NCBI GenBank assembly: GCA_963794415.1
Contig: CAWCDI010000002.1
Coordinates: forward strand, 310,001-374,000
DNA length: 64,000 nt
Source: CAVPTL01 sp963794415
GTDB taxonomy: Bacteria; Actinomycetota; Thermoleophilia; Gaiellales; JAICJC01
Direction: 5' to 3'
The notes below the pieces were generated by a model. The model saw nothing but the letters and a program-made list of their open reading frames with translations. It did no database searches and was not told the DNA's origin. Positions 13,412 through 21,379 of this stretch are shown here, one piece after another (position 1 is the stretch's first letter; every line of letters begins with the position of its first letter). A program made the position numbers and the translations under genes.

Positions 13412-13477
13412 GCGTTCGAAACCGCACGTCTTGTCAGCTGGAAGGAATTGGAGTCCCACTCGCGAATCTGATTGCAT

Positions 13478-13494
13478 CGGCACGCGTCGTGCCG
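13478..13494. promoter_or_regulatory. Perfect inverted repeat upstream of the MerR-like gene
   Basis: CGGCACG-CGT-CGTGCCG, 7-bp arms with a 3-base centre, 24 bases before the ATG of the MerR-like gene. It could be an operator for that regulator or a short hairpin after gyrA; there is no T-run, so a terminator is less likely. Confidence 0.4.
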
Positions 13495-13518
13495 AAGCTC
13501 CGAACGGAAGGCCAAGCG

Positions 13519-13815
13519 ATGCGCCAGGTAGACCTGCTCGAACCGGTCACTGTCACAGACCATCTCGAACACCTCGATCTGTACCTCAGCCAGGTGTGTG
13601 CAGTCGCGGATATCTCGAAGATGCAGCTCGATTACTGGACGAACAAAGCGGACATCCCGACCAAGGGCCGCAAGCAGCGCATGTACGACATGCACGCCGT
13701 GGAGCTCGTCATGCTGATCAAGCAGGCGAAGGACAAGGGTCTCAACCTGCAGGCAGCGATCCTCGCCGCCCGCGAGTTCCAGGCCCGCGACGAGGCCACG
13801 CCGCTAGCGTCGTAG
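13519..13815 (+). CDS. Small MerR-like helix-turn-helix protein
   Basis: 98 aa. A winged-helix MerR-like DNA-binding segment covers about residues 20-90: YLSQVCAVADISKMQLDYWTN for the HTH and QRMYDMHAVELVMLIKQAKDKG for the wing and following helices, then LNLQAAILAAREF. No effector domain or coiled coil follows, so it resembles the stand-alone MerR-like HTH proteins of actinobacteria. ATG 13519 is preceded by GGAAGG at 8 bases. Its 3' end overlaps the convergent GalT-family gene by 12 bp. Target unknown. Confidence 0.75.
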   Translation: MRQVDLLEPVTVTDHLEHLDLYLSQVCAVADISKMQLDYWTNKADIPTKGRKQRMYDMHAVELVMLIKQAKDKGLNLQAAILAAREFQARDEATPLAS

Positions 13816-14682
13816 CTCGGCTGCGGCGACCGCGGGGTCGACCGTGTTGACCCAGACGCCCGTGCCGAGCTCGACCGACGCCGGCACGGTGAGCCGCGGC
13901 AGGATCTCGATGTGCCAGTGGAAGCCGGTCGCGGCGCGCGGTGACTCGTGCACGACGGCGTTCCAGGCGAGCTCGGGGCCGAGCACGGTCTGAAGCTTCT
14001 CGACCGCTGCTCTGAGCGAAGCGGTCATCACCTCGGGCGAGTTGGTGCGCGCCTCGTGGGCCTGCGGCACGATCCAGGTCTCGTAGGGCATCCGGCCCCA
14101 GGTGGGGCAGAAGGTGACCAGGCCGTGCTCGTCGGACACGATGTTCTCGTGCTCACCAGCGAGCGCGGCGCAGAGCCGGCAGTCGCCGGTGAGCGCCTCG
14201 AGCTCCTGCGCGAGCACGGGCGGCACCTCGGCGAACGGCACCAGCTGCGAGTGTGAGTGATCCAGCGACGCGCCGGCACCCGGGCCCTCGTTCACGCATA
14301 GGAGCACCCACGCGGCGCCCGCCTCGGCGGCGGCGTCGGCGCGAAGCCGCCAGGCGGTGCCCACCAGCTCGAGCACCTCCGCGGGCACGTCGGCGAAGCG
14401 GGTCGTGTGCCGGGGCCCGTGGATGATCACCTCCTGGCCGTCGAAGGCCGGGAACTTGTTGGGCACCACCCGCACCTGCCAGCCCGGGGAATCGGCAGGC
14501 GCGTCGTCGGGCCGGCCGAGGGCGAGCGTCTCGGGCGGCGTCATCGCCTCGTTTCCCTCGCAGAGGGGACAGACCCTGGCATCGCCGCTTCGCGTGGTCT
14601 GGCCAGAGGCTCCCGGGCGTGACGCGCGGCCCGGTGCGATGACCACGGGCACGCCGGTGAGCGGGTTTCGGACGATGCGCAT
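13804..14682 (-). CDS. GalT/HIT-family nucleotidylyltransferase
   Basis: 292 aa of the galactose-1-phosphate uridylyltransferase superfamily. Zinc-type CPLC (about 38-41) and CRLC pairs are present, then the active-site segment DHSHSQL (nucleophilic His-x-His-x-Gln) and a second FHWHIEILPR segment. E. coli GalT has HPHGQ, so HSHSQ suggests a divergent substrate such as another NDP-sugar; ADP-glucose phosphorylase-type activity is possible but unproven. ATG 14682 is 14 bp after birA. No other Leloir-pathway genes are adjacent. Confidence 0.8.
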   Translation of the reverse strand: MRIVRNPLTGVPVVIAPGRASRPGASGQTTRSGDARVCPLCEGNEAMTPPETLALGRPDDAPADSPGWQVRVVPNKFPAFDGQEVIIHGPRHTTRFADVPAEVLELVGTAWRLRADAAAEAGAAWVLLCVNEGPGAGASLDHSHSQLVPFAEVPPVLAQELEALTGDCRLCAALAGEHENIVSDEHGLVTFCPTWGRMPYETWIVPQAHEARTNSPEVMTASLRAAVEKLQTVLGPELAWNAVVHESPRAATGFHWHIEILPRLTVPASVELGTGVWVNTVDPAVAAAELRR

Positions 14683-14696
14683 CGCCGCAGGGTAGT

Positions 14697-15413
14697 TCAG
14701 TCCACGATGACCGAGGTGACCTCGGCCGAGCTGTGCGAGACGCCGCCCACGATGAGGCGCCCGAGCTGGTCCACCCCGTCGCACACGCTCTCCCCGCCTC
14801 CCGCGAGCGTCACCCACCGGCCGGCGAGGCCGTCGTGGTCGAGGCCGGTGAAGCCCTGCTCTTCGAAGCGCGCGTAGCGCTGCTCGATGGCCCAGAGGAT
14901 GTCGGCGAGGAGCTGCGGGCGGTCGGCCTCGGAGCCGGTCTCGAGCAGGAGCGAGGTGGGCGTGACCCGCGCGGCGGGCGGCAGCTGATCCTGCGTCAGG
15001 TTGGCGTTCACCCCGACCCCTGCGGTCACGCGCCCGTCGCGCTGCTCGATGAGGATGCCCGTGAGCTTTCGGTCGCGCACCACCACGTCGTTGGGCCAGC
15101 GCACGCGCGCGTCCACCGGCACCGCGTCGCACACGGCGTCGGCGATCACCAGCGAGAGCGCGGGCAGCCTGTCGACCGGGGTGCGCGGATGCAGCGCGAG
15201 CGAGAACATCACGCCGGCTCCGTGCGGGCACTCCCAGACCCGTCCGAGGCGGCCGCGCCCGGCGGTCTGGAGCTCGCAGACGACGACCCCGCCGTGCGGT
15301 AGATCGCGGGCGTGCTCCTGGGTGGACTCGACGGTGTCGTGAAAGACGTAAGGGTGCCCGAAGCGCCCCTTCAGGAGCGGTTCGGCAACATCTGGCTCAA
15401 GCGTCCGGCCCAT
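14697..15413 (-). CDS. birA: Biotin-[acetyl-CoA-carboxylase] ligase BirA (no HTH)
   Basis: Attaches biotin to BCCP. 238 aa with the catalytic domain only: the biotinyl-AMP loop is AGRGRLGRVW (about 71-80), then RWPNDVVVRDRKLTGILIE and GVGVNAN. There is no N-terminal DNA-binding domain, so it should not act as a repressor. It diverges from the ECF sigma/fatty acid operon that contains accD and accA, a functional match. It reads into the GalT-family gene. Confidence 0.93.
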   Translation of the reverse strand: MGRTLEPDVAEPLLKGRFGHPYVFHDTVESTQEHARDLPHGGVVVCELQTAGRGRLGRVWECPHGAGVMFSLALHPRTPVDRLPALSLVIADAVCDAVPVDARVRWPNDVVVRDRKLTGILIEQRDGRVTAGVGVNANLTQDQLPPAARVTPTSLLLETGSEADRPQLLADILWAIEQRYARFEEQGFTGLDHDGLAGRWVTLAGGGESVCDGVDQLGRLIVGGVSHSSAEVTSVIVD

Positions 15414-15421
15414 GGCCTAAC

Positions 15422-15428
15422 TAGACTA
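15422..15428. promoter_or_regulatory. Shared symmetrical -10 element for birA and the sigma/fab operon
   Basis: TAGACTA reads TAGACT on plus (15422-15427) and TAGTCT on minus (15428-15423). Each is followed by exactly 9 bases before an ATG (15437 plus, 15413 minus). Both mRNAs would have almost no 5' leader. No -35 is recognisable on either side. Confidence 0.5.
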
Positions 15429-15436
15429 TCGGCTCG

Positions 15437-16063
15437 ATGTTCACGCAACCGAAACGCTCCTCTGCTCGTCTGACGCTTCGAACGCAAGGCAATGACCAGC
15501 TGCCGTACGCGACGCTCTCGGATGTGGTGCTCGCGGTGCGGGCGAAGGACGGTGACAAGCGCGCTTTGGAGACTCTCGTGGAACGCCACCAGCCGGCCGT
15601 GCGCCGCCTGTCGGGCTACCTGCTGAGCGATCCTCAGGACGCCGAGGACGCCGCCCAGGACGCGCTTGCGAAGCTCTGCACGCGCATCCACCAGTTCCGC
15701 GGCGAGTCGCAGTTCACCACGTGGCTCCACAGCCTGGTCTCGAACACGTGCCGCGACCTGGGGGCGCGCCAGCGCCGGCGCCAGCACCAGCCGCTCGAGG
15801 CCTGCCACCTGGGCGTGGGGGCCGACGAGCCGGCCGAGACCGCGCTCGAGCACGACGAGCGCCGCAGCCTGCGCGCCGGGCTCGCCTCGCTCTCGGGCGA
15901 GCAGCGCCACGTGATGGTGATGAAGGACGTGCTGTCGCTCTCCTACGAGGAGATCGCCGGCGTCCTCGAGATGCCCGTCGGCACGGTCAAGTGCCACGCC
16001 CATCGCGGCCGGGCCCGGATGCAGAAGGCGCTGGCACCGCTGCGCCAGGCGGCCGGCGGGTGA
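15437..16063 (+). CDS. ECF-family RNA polymerase sigma factor
   Basis: 208 aa. Region 2 spans about 45-115 (DAEDAAQDALAKLCTRIHQF and FTTWLHSLVSNTCRDLGARQRR). Region 4 spans about 150-200 (LSGEQRHVMVMKDVLSLSYEEIAGVLEMPVGTVKCHAHRGRARMQ). There is no region 1 or 3, hence ECF type. No anti-sigma gene is adjacent; instead its TGA overlaps the GTG of fabZ, so it is the promoter-proximal gene of a fatty acid synthesis operon. Confidence 0.92.
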   Translation: MFTQPKRSSARLTLRTQGNDQLPYATLSDVVLAVRAKDGDKRALETLVERHQPAVRRLSGYLLSDPQDAEDAAQDALAKLCTRIHQFRGESQFTTWLHSLVSNTCRDLGARQRRRQHQPLEACHLGVGADEPAETALEHDERRSLRAGLASLSGEQRHVMVMKDVLSLSYEEIAGVLEMPVGTVKCHAHRGRARMQKALAPLRQAAGG

Positions 16064-16509
16064 CGGCGGCTCCGCTCGACCGGAGCGCGATCGAAGCGAT
16101 CATCCCTCACCGCGAGCCGTTCCTCCTGATCGACGAGATCAGCGAGCTCGAGCCCGGCGTGCGGGCTGTCGGCCGCTACCACGTGCCCGCCGACGCCTGG
16201 TACCTGCGCGGCCACTTCCCCGGCAACCCGATCATGCCCGGCGTGCTGCAGGTGGAGTCGCTGGCCCAGGTCGGGGCGGTCTGCGGCCTCTCGCACCCGG
16301 ATTTCGCCGGCAAGCTCGCGCTCTTCGCGGGCATCGACGGCGTCCGGTTCAAGCGCATCGTCCGGCCGGGCGACACGCTCGACCTGGTGTGTGAGATCAA
16401 CCGCCTGCGCGGGCCCATCGGCCGCGCTGACGCGACTGCATCGGTCGCGGGCGAGCTCGCCTGCCGCGGCACCATCACCTTCGCGCTCACGGAGGCCCCG
16501 GCTCAGTGA
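16060..16509 (+). CDS. fabZ: 3-hydroxyacyl-ACP dehydratase FabZ
   Basis: Dehydrates 3-hydroxyacyl-ACP in type II fatty acid elongation. 149 aa; the hot-dog fold signature HFPGNPIMPGVLQVESLAQ (about 48-66) contains the catalytic His, and the Glu of VESLAQ follows. It begins with the GTG overlapping the sigma-factor stop. Its own stop overlaps the GTG of fabH. Confidence 0.95.
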   Translation: MTAAPLDRSAIEAIIPHREPFLLIDEISELEPGVRAVGRYHVPADAWYLRGHFPGNPIMPGVLQVESLAQVGAVCGLSHPDFAGKLALFAGIDGVRFKRIVRPGDTLDLVCEINRLRGPIGRADATASVAGELACRGTITFALTEAPAQ

Positions 16510-17507
16510 TCGCTGCGTGCAGGACAGGGGTCGAGGTGCTGGGCGTGGGCTCCTACGTGCCCGAGCGGATCATGCACAACGACGAGATCGCGACCATGGT
16601 CGAGACCTCGGACGCGTGGATCGCCGAGCGCACGGGCATCCACGAGCGCCGCATCGCCGCCGAGAACGAGTCGTGTGCCGACCTGGGCGCTGCAGCCGCG
16701 CGAAAGGCGCTGGCCGATGCCGCGGTCGATCCGGCAGACATCGACCTGATCGTGGCCGCCACTGCCAGCCCCGATTTCTACTTTCCCGCGACCGCGGCGC
16801 TCATCGGCGAGCAGATCGGCGCGCGGAACGTCGCTGCATTCGATCTCTCGGCGGCGTGCAGCGGATTCATCTACGCGCTGGCGCAGGCCTACAGCCAGGT
16901 GGAGTCGGGTCTCGCCGACACGGCTCTCGTGATCGGCACCGAGGTGTTCTCGCGGCTGCTCGACTGGACGGATCGCTCCACCTGCGTCCTCTTCGGCGAC
17001 GGGGCCGGTGCCGTGGTGCTCGGCCGGCGCGGAGCCGGGAAGGGCCTGATCGGCTTCGAGATCGGCTCCGACGGCCGCGGTGGCGACCTGCTCAAGGTGG
17101 CGGCCGCCGGCCACCGCGAGGACTCGCACTCGCCGTACGTGGAGATGGACGGGCCGCAGGTCTACCGGTTTGCCACCACCGTGTCGGTCGAGTCGGCCCA
17201 GCGCGTGCTGGATGCCTCGGGCCTCTCGGTGGCCGACGTCGACGTCTTCGTGCCCCACCAGGCCAACCAGCGCATCATCGAGCACTCCGCAAAGCGGCTG
17301 GGGATCCCGCCCGAGAAGGTGTGCTCCAACGTCGCGCGCTACGGCAACACGTCGGCTGCCTCCATTCCGCTCTGCCTGGATGAGAGCCTGCGCGACGGCA
17401 AGGTGAGCCAGGGCGACATCGTGCTGATGGTGGGCTTCGGCGGCGGCCTCTCGTGGGGGTCGTGTGTGATGGAATGGACGGCTCCGGCACGAGGAGATGC
17501 GTCATGA
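16506..17507 (+). CDS. fabH: 3-oxoacyl-ACP synthase III FabH
   Basis: Initiates fatty acid synthesis by condensing acyl-CoA with malonyl-ACP. 333 aa with the Cys-His-Asn triad visible: Cys in DLSAACSGFIYA, His in VPHQANQRII, Asn in YGNTSAASIP. GTG start, coupled to fabZ. The presence of FabH with separate fab genes means type II rather than the type I FAS of mycobacteria. Confidence 0.96.
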   Translation: MIAACRTGVEVLGVGSYVPERIMHNDEIATMVETSDAWIAERTGIHERRIAAENESCADLGAAAARKALADAAVDPADIDLIVAATASPDFYFPATAALIGEQIGARNVAAFDLSAACSGFIYALAQAYSQVESGLADTALVIGTEVFSRLLDWTDRSTCVLFGDGAGAVVLGRRGAGKGLIGFEIGSDGRGGDLLKVAAAGHREDSHSPYVEMDGPQVYRFATTVSVESAQRVLDASGLSVADVDVFVPHQANQRIIEHSAKRLGIPPEKVCSNVARYGNTSAASIPLCLDESLRDGKVSQGDIVLMVGFGGGLSWGSCVMEWTAPARGDAS

Positions 17508-18418
17508 CGAAGATTGCGTTCTGCTTCCCGGGGCAGGGCAGCCAGCGGGAGGGGATGGGCCGCGACCTGGCGGCTGCATATCCGGCAGCCGCCGAGGTGT
17601 TCGCCCAGGCCGACATGGTGGCCGGGTTCGACGTGAGTGCCCTCTGCTTCGAGGGCTCGATCGAGGATCTCTCGCGCACCGAGCTGACCCAGCCGGCGCT
17701 CGTGACCGCCTCGCTCGCAGCGTGGCGCGCGCTGCAGGCGCGCTACGGCACCGTCCCCGACGTGGTGGTCGGCCACAGCGTGGGCGAGTACTCGGCCCTG
17801 GCGGCCGCCGGTGCGATCGACGTGCCCGACGTGATCGCGCTCGTCCGTGAGCGCGGCCTCGCAACGGCGGAGTCCACGGGCGGCGGCGGCATGGCGGCGA
17901 TCCTGAAGCTCACCGACGAGCAGGTCGAGGAGCTCTGCTCGGCGTACGACGACGTGTGGCCCGCGAACTACAACTCGCCCGGCCAGGTGGTCATCTCCGG
18001 CAGTCAGGCCGGCATCGACGACATCGCCGGCAAGGTGCGCGAGCTCGGCGGGCGGCTCATCCCGCTGGCAGTGTCCGGTGCGTTTCACAGCCCGCTGGTG
18101 GGCGACGCGGCCCTGCGGCTGGAGCCAGCCGTCCAGGCAGCGCGATTCGGCGACCTGAAGGCGCCGTTCATGTCGACCGTCACCAACAGGCTCGAGACCA
18201 TCGATCGCGTGCCGGGCCTCCTCGTCGATCAGCTCACCGCGCCGGTGCGCTTCACCCAGGCCGTGCAGGCGCTCGTCGCCGACGGGGTGGACACGTTCGT
18301 GGAGATCGGCCCCGGCGGCGTGCTCGCGGGCCTGATCAGGCGGATCGACCGCAGCGTGACGGCAATTTCCATTGGCACACCAGACGAGCTCGACGCTGCG
18401 GAGGCGACCCTTGGCTGA
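17504..18418 (+). CDS. fabD: Malonyl-CoA:ACP transacylase FabD
   Basis: Transfers malonyl from CoA to ACP. 304 aa starting MTKIAFCFPGQGSQREGMG. The active-site serine is in GHSVGEYSALAAAG, and the catalytic His in SGAFHSPLV. ATG 17504 is preceded by GAGGAG and overlaps the fabH stop. Confidence 0.96.
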   Translation: MTKIAFCFPGQGSQREGMGRDLAAAYPAAAEVFAQADMVAGFDVSALCFEGSIEDLSRTELTQPALVTASLAAWRALQARYGTVPDVVVGHSVGEYSALAAAGAIDVPDVIALVRERGLATAESTGGGGMAAILKLTDEQVEELCSAYDDVWPANYNSPGQVVISGSQAGIDDIAGKVRELGGRLIPLAVSGAFHSPLVGDAALRLEPAVQAARFGDLKAPFMSTVTNRLETIDRVPGLLVDQLTAPVRFTQAVQALVADGVDTFVEIGPGGVLAGLIRRIDRSVTAISIGTPDELDAAEATLG

Positions 18419-19163
18419 ATCAGAACTCAACGGGCGCATTGCGCTGGTCACCGGCGGCTCGCGCGGTATCGGCGCTGCCGTGTGCGGCGAGCTCGGTGCC
18501 GCCGGCGCAACCGTGGTGGTCAACTACGCCCGCGATGCGAGCGCGGCTCAGGCCGTGGCCGCGGTGATCATCGAGGCAGGGGGCGACGCGCACGTGGTGC
18601 AGGGAGACATCTCCACCGCAGCAGGGGCCGCCGAGCTGGTCGCCGGGGTGGAGGAGACGATCGGCCCGATCGCGATCCTCGTGAACAACGCCGGCATCAC
18701 CCGCGACAACCTCATCATGAAGCTCGAGGAGGACGACTGGCGCGCGGTGATCGACACCAACCTCGGCGGGGCGTTCTTCACCTGCCGCGCGGTGGCCAGG
18801 CCAATGCTCAAGCGGCGGGCCGGGACGATCATCAACATGTCGTCCGTGGTGGGCGTGCACGGGAACGCCGGTCAGACCAATTACTCGGCGTCGAAGGCGG
18901 GGCTCATCGGTCTCACCAAGTCGCTGGCCAAGGAGCTGGGCGGTCGCGGCATCCGCGTGAACGCCATCGCTCCCGGGTATATCGCAACCGAGCTGACCGA
19001 CGCGCTGCCCGAGCCGGCCCGCCAGGCGATCCTCGACTCGACGCCGCTCAAGCGGCTTGGGGATCCGGCAGACGTGGCCCGCGCTGTGCGATTCCTGGCG
19101 TCGGATGCGGCGTCGTTCATTACGGGAGATGTGCTGGCGGTCGATGGAGGTCTGGGAGCATGA
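18411..19163 (+). CDS. fabG: 3-oxoacyl-ACP reductase FabG
   Basis: NADPH-dependent short-chain reductase, 250 aa. Cofactor motif TGGSRGIG is near the N-terminus, NNAG follows, and the catalytic Ser...Tyr-x-x-x-Lys is in NMSSVVG and NYSASK. Start TTG 18411 has GGAGG at 6 bases and overlaps the end of fabD; an upstream TTG at 18372 lacks such a site. The stop overlaps fabF (ATGA). Confidence 0.95.
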   Translation: MAESELNGRIALVTGGSRGIGAAVCGELGAAGATVVVNYARDASAAQAVAAVIIEAGGDAHVVQGDISTAAGAAELVAGVEETIGPIAILVNNAGITRDNLIMKLEEDDWRAVIDTNLGGAFFTCRAVARPMLKRRAGTIINMSSVVGVHGNAGQTNYSASKAGLIGLTKSLAKELGGRGIRVNAIAPGYIATELTDALPEPARQAILDSTPLKRLGDPADVARAVRFLASDAASFITGDVLAVDGGLGA

Positions 19164-20407
19164 GCGAGAGACGACGGGTAGTGGTGACAGGATTCGGGGC
19201 CATCACCCCGTGTGGTCTGACCGCTGAGGACACGTGGCAGTCCATCCGCAACGGACGCTCCGGCGTCTCGAAGGTCGAGGCCGTGACCATGCCGGACGAC
19301 TGCGTCGATATCGCGGGCGAGATCAAGCATTTCGATCCCAGCCGGTTCATGGACAAGCGCACCATCCGAAAGACCGACCGGTTCGCGCAGATCGCGGTGA
19401 ACGCCGCCGGCGAGGCGATCGAGCACTCGGGCATCGACATCGAGGCCGACGGCGATCGCATCGGATGCTCCATCGGCACGGGCATCGGCGGGCTCACGAC
19501 GCAGGAGATCGCCCACGAGAAGATGTTCGCGGCGGGCCCGGACCGGCTCAACCCGTTCTGGGTGACCGCGCTGATCGCAAACATGGGCGCTGCCGAGGTC
19601 TCGATGCGCTTCGGCACGCGCGGCCCGCTCACCACCGAGTCCACCGCATGCGCCGCCTCGGGCATGTCGATCGGGAACGCCACGATGTACATCCGCCACG
19701 GGATGTGCGATGCCATGCTGGCGGGCGGGGTCGAGGCCCCGATCCGGCCGCTCGCGCTCGGCGGGTTCGGCAACATGCGCGCGCTCTCGCGCCGCGTGAA
19801 CGATCCCGAGGCCGCCAGCCGGCCGTTCGACTCCGGCCGCGACGGATTCGTGCTCTCGGAGGGCGGCGCAGTGCTGGTGCTGGAGGAGCTCGAGCGCGCG
19901 AAGGCGCGCGGGGCGACCATCCTCGGCGAGATCGCCGGGTACGGCATGTCGTCGGATGCCCACCACGTGACCGAGCCCGACCCGGTGGGCGGTAACCCCG
20001 CCCGCGCCATGCGCATGGCGATGGAGGAGGCCGGCGTCACGCCCGAGGACATCGACTACGTCAACGCCCACGGTACCTCCACCCCGGCTGGCGACTCGGC
20101 CGAGACCCGGGCGCTGAAGCTCGCGCTGGGCGAGGAGCGGGCCAGGGCGATCCCGATCTCGTCTACCAAGAGCGAGACCGGGCACATGCTGGGCGCCGCG
20201 GGCGCGACGGAGGCGATGATCTCGCTGATGGCGATGCGCGACTCGTTCGTGCCGCCCACCATCAACCTGACCGATCCGGATCCCGAGTGCGACCTCGACT
20301 ACATCCCCAACGTGGGCCGCGACGTGGTGGTCAACACGGCGCTCTCCAACTCGTTTGGCTTCGGCGGCCACAACGCGGTGCTCGTGCTGCGCAAGTGGGC
20401 GGAGTAG
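19160..20407 (+). CDS. fabF: 3-oxoacyl-ACP synthase II FabF
   Basis: Elongating condensing enzyme, 415 aa. Catalytic Cys is in TESTACAASGMSIG, with His in NAHGTSTPAGD and His in SETGHMLGAAG. It follows fabG with an ATGA overlap. In many bacteria acpP sits between fabG and fabF; here there is no room for it. Confidence 0.96.
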   Translation: MSERRRVVVTGFGAITPCGLTAEDTWQSIRNGRSGVSKVEAVTMPDDCVDIAGEIKHFDPSRFMDKRTIRKTDRFAQIAVNAAGEAIEHSGIDIEADGDRIGCSIGTGIGGLTTQEIAHEKMFAAGPDRLNPFWVTALIANMGAAEVSMRFGTRGPLTTESTACAASGMSIGNATMYIRHGMCDAMLAGGVEAPIRPLALGGFGNMRALSRRVNDPEAASRPFDSGRDGFVLSEGGAVLVLEELERAKARGATILGEIAGYGMSSDAHHVTEPDPVGGNPARAMRMAMEEAGVTPEDIDYVNAHGTSTPAGDSAETRALKLALGEERARAIPISSTKSETGHMLGAAGATEAMISLMAMRDSFVPPTINLTDPDPECDLDYIPNVGRDVVVNTALSNSFGFGGHNAVLVLRKWAE

Positions 20408-20413
20408 CGCAGA

Positions 20414-21379
20414 GTGGCCGACCGGATCAGCGTCGACATCACCACCGCCGCAGAGGCCGCCCAGCCTGTGCGGAAGGCGACGCGCAGCCGTAACACCTGC
20501 CCCACCTGCGGCTCGCACTATCGCGAGGAGGAGATGGTCGCAAACCTGCGGGTGTGCACCCACTGCGGCCACCACTTCTCGGTGACCTCGCGCGAGCGCA
20601 TCCTCCAGCTGGCCGACGAGGGCACGTGGTCGGAGACCGCCGCCAACCTCACATCGGCCGACCCGCTCGCGTTCGTCGACTCGCGGCCCTATCCCGAGCG
20701 GCTCGCCGAGGCCCAGGACGCGACCGGCATGCTCGACGCGGTGCTGGTGGGTACCGCCGCGATCGGTGGCCAGCGGGTGGCGCTCTCGGTGATGGACTTC
20801 ACGTTCATGGGCGGCAGCATGGGCTCGGTGGTGGGCGAGAAGTTCGCGCGGGCTGCCGACGCCGCCGTGGCCGAGCACATCCCGCTGGTGTCGGTGGCCT
20901 CGTCGGGCGGCGCGCGCATGCAGGAGGGCGTCCTGGCCCTGATGCAGATGGCAAAGACGGTGGCCTCCGTGGACGAGCTGCGCGAGGCCGGGCTGCCCTA
21001 CATCTCGGTGCTCGCCCATCCCACCACCGGCGGCGTGGCGGCCAGCTTCGCTGCGCTCGGCGACGTGATCATCGCCGAGCCGGGTGCGCTGCTCTCGTTC
21101 TCGGGCCCGCGCGTGGTGAAGCAGACCACCCGCGAGAACGTGCCTGACGACTTCGGCCTCGCCGAGTCCAACCACCGCCACGGTCACGTCGATCTCATCG
21201 TGCCCCGCCCCGAGCTGCAGGATCGCCTGGCCGGCGCGATCGCGCTGCTCTCGGGCGGTACGCCGTACCGCCGGCCAGCCACGGCCGTGACCCCGGGCGG
21301 CGTGGTACGGGCAGCCGGCGGCCTTCGCCGGCGGATCGGCGGGGTCTTCTCGCGCCACCACGACGACCCGGGCACATGA
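20414..21379 (+). CDS. accD: Acetyl-CoA carboxylase carboxyltransferase beta subunit AccD
   Basis: 321 aa. The N-terminal zinc ribbon has CPTC and CTHC pairs (about 29-54). The crotonase-fold carboxyltransferase core carries SSGGARMQEG and the GGVAASFA oxyanion region. It pairs with AccA downstream to form the two-gene carboxyltransferase typical of type II systems. GTG start 6 bp after fabF; the stop overlaps accA. Confidence 0.95.
   Translation: MADRISVDITTAAEAAQPVRKATRSRNTCPTCGSHYREEEMVANLRVCTHCGHHFSVTSRERILQLADEGTWSETAANLTSADPLAFVDSRPYPERLAEAQDATGMLDAVLVGTAAIGGQRVALSVMDFTFMGGSMGSVVGEKFARAADAAVAEHIPLVSVASSGGARMQEGVLALMQMAKTVASVDELREAGLPYISVLAHPTTGGVAASFAALGDVIIAEPGALLSFSGPRVVKQTTRENVPDDFGLAESNHRHGHVDLIVPRPELQDRLAGAIALLSGGTPYRRPATAVTPGGVVRAAGGLRRRIGGVFSRHHDDPGT

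Noticed and set aside
14683..15231. In-frame extension of the GalT-family gene through birA
   Set aside because: The extension is Arg/Ala-rich translation of birA in another frame; birA has full motifs and its own start, and the GalT homology begins at ATG 14682.
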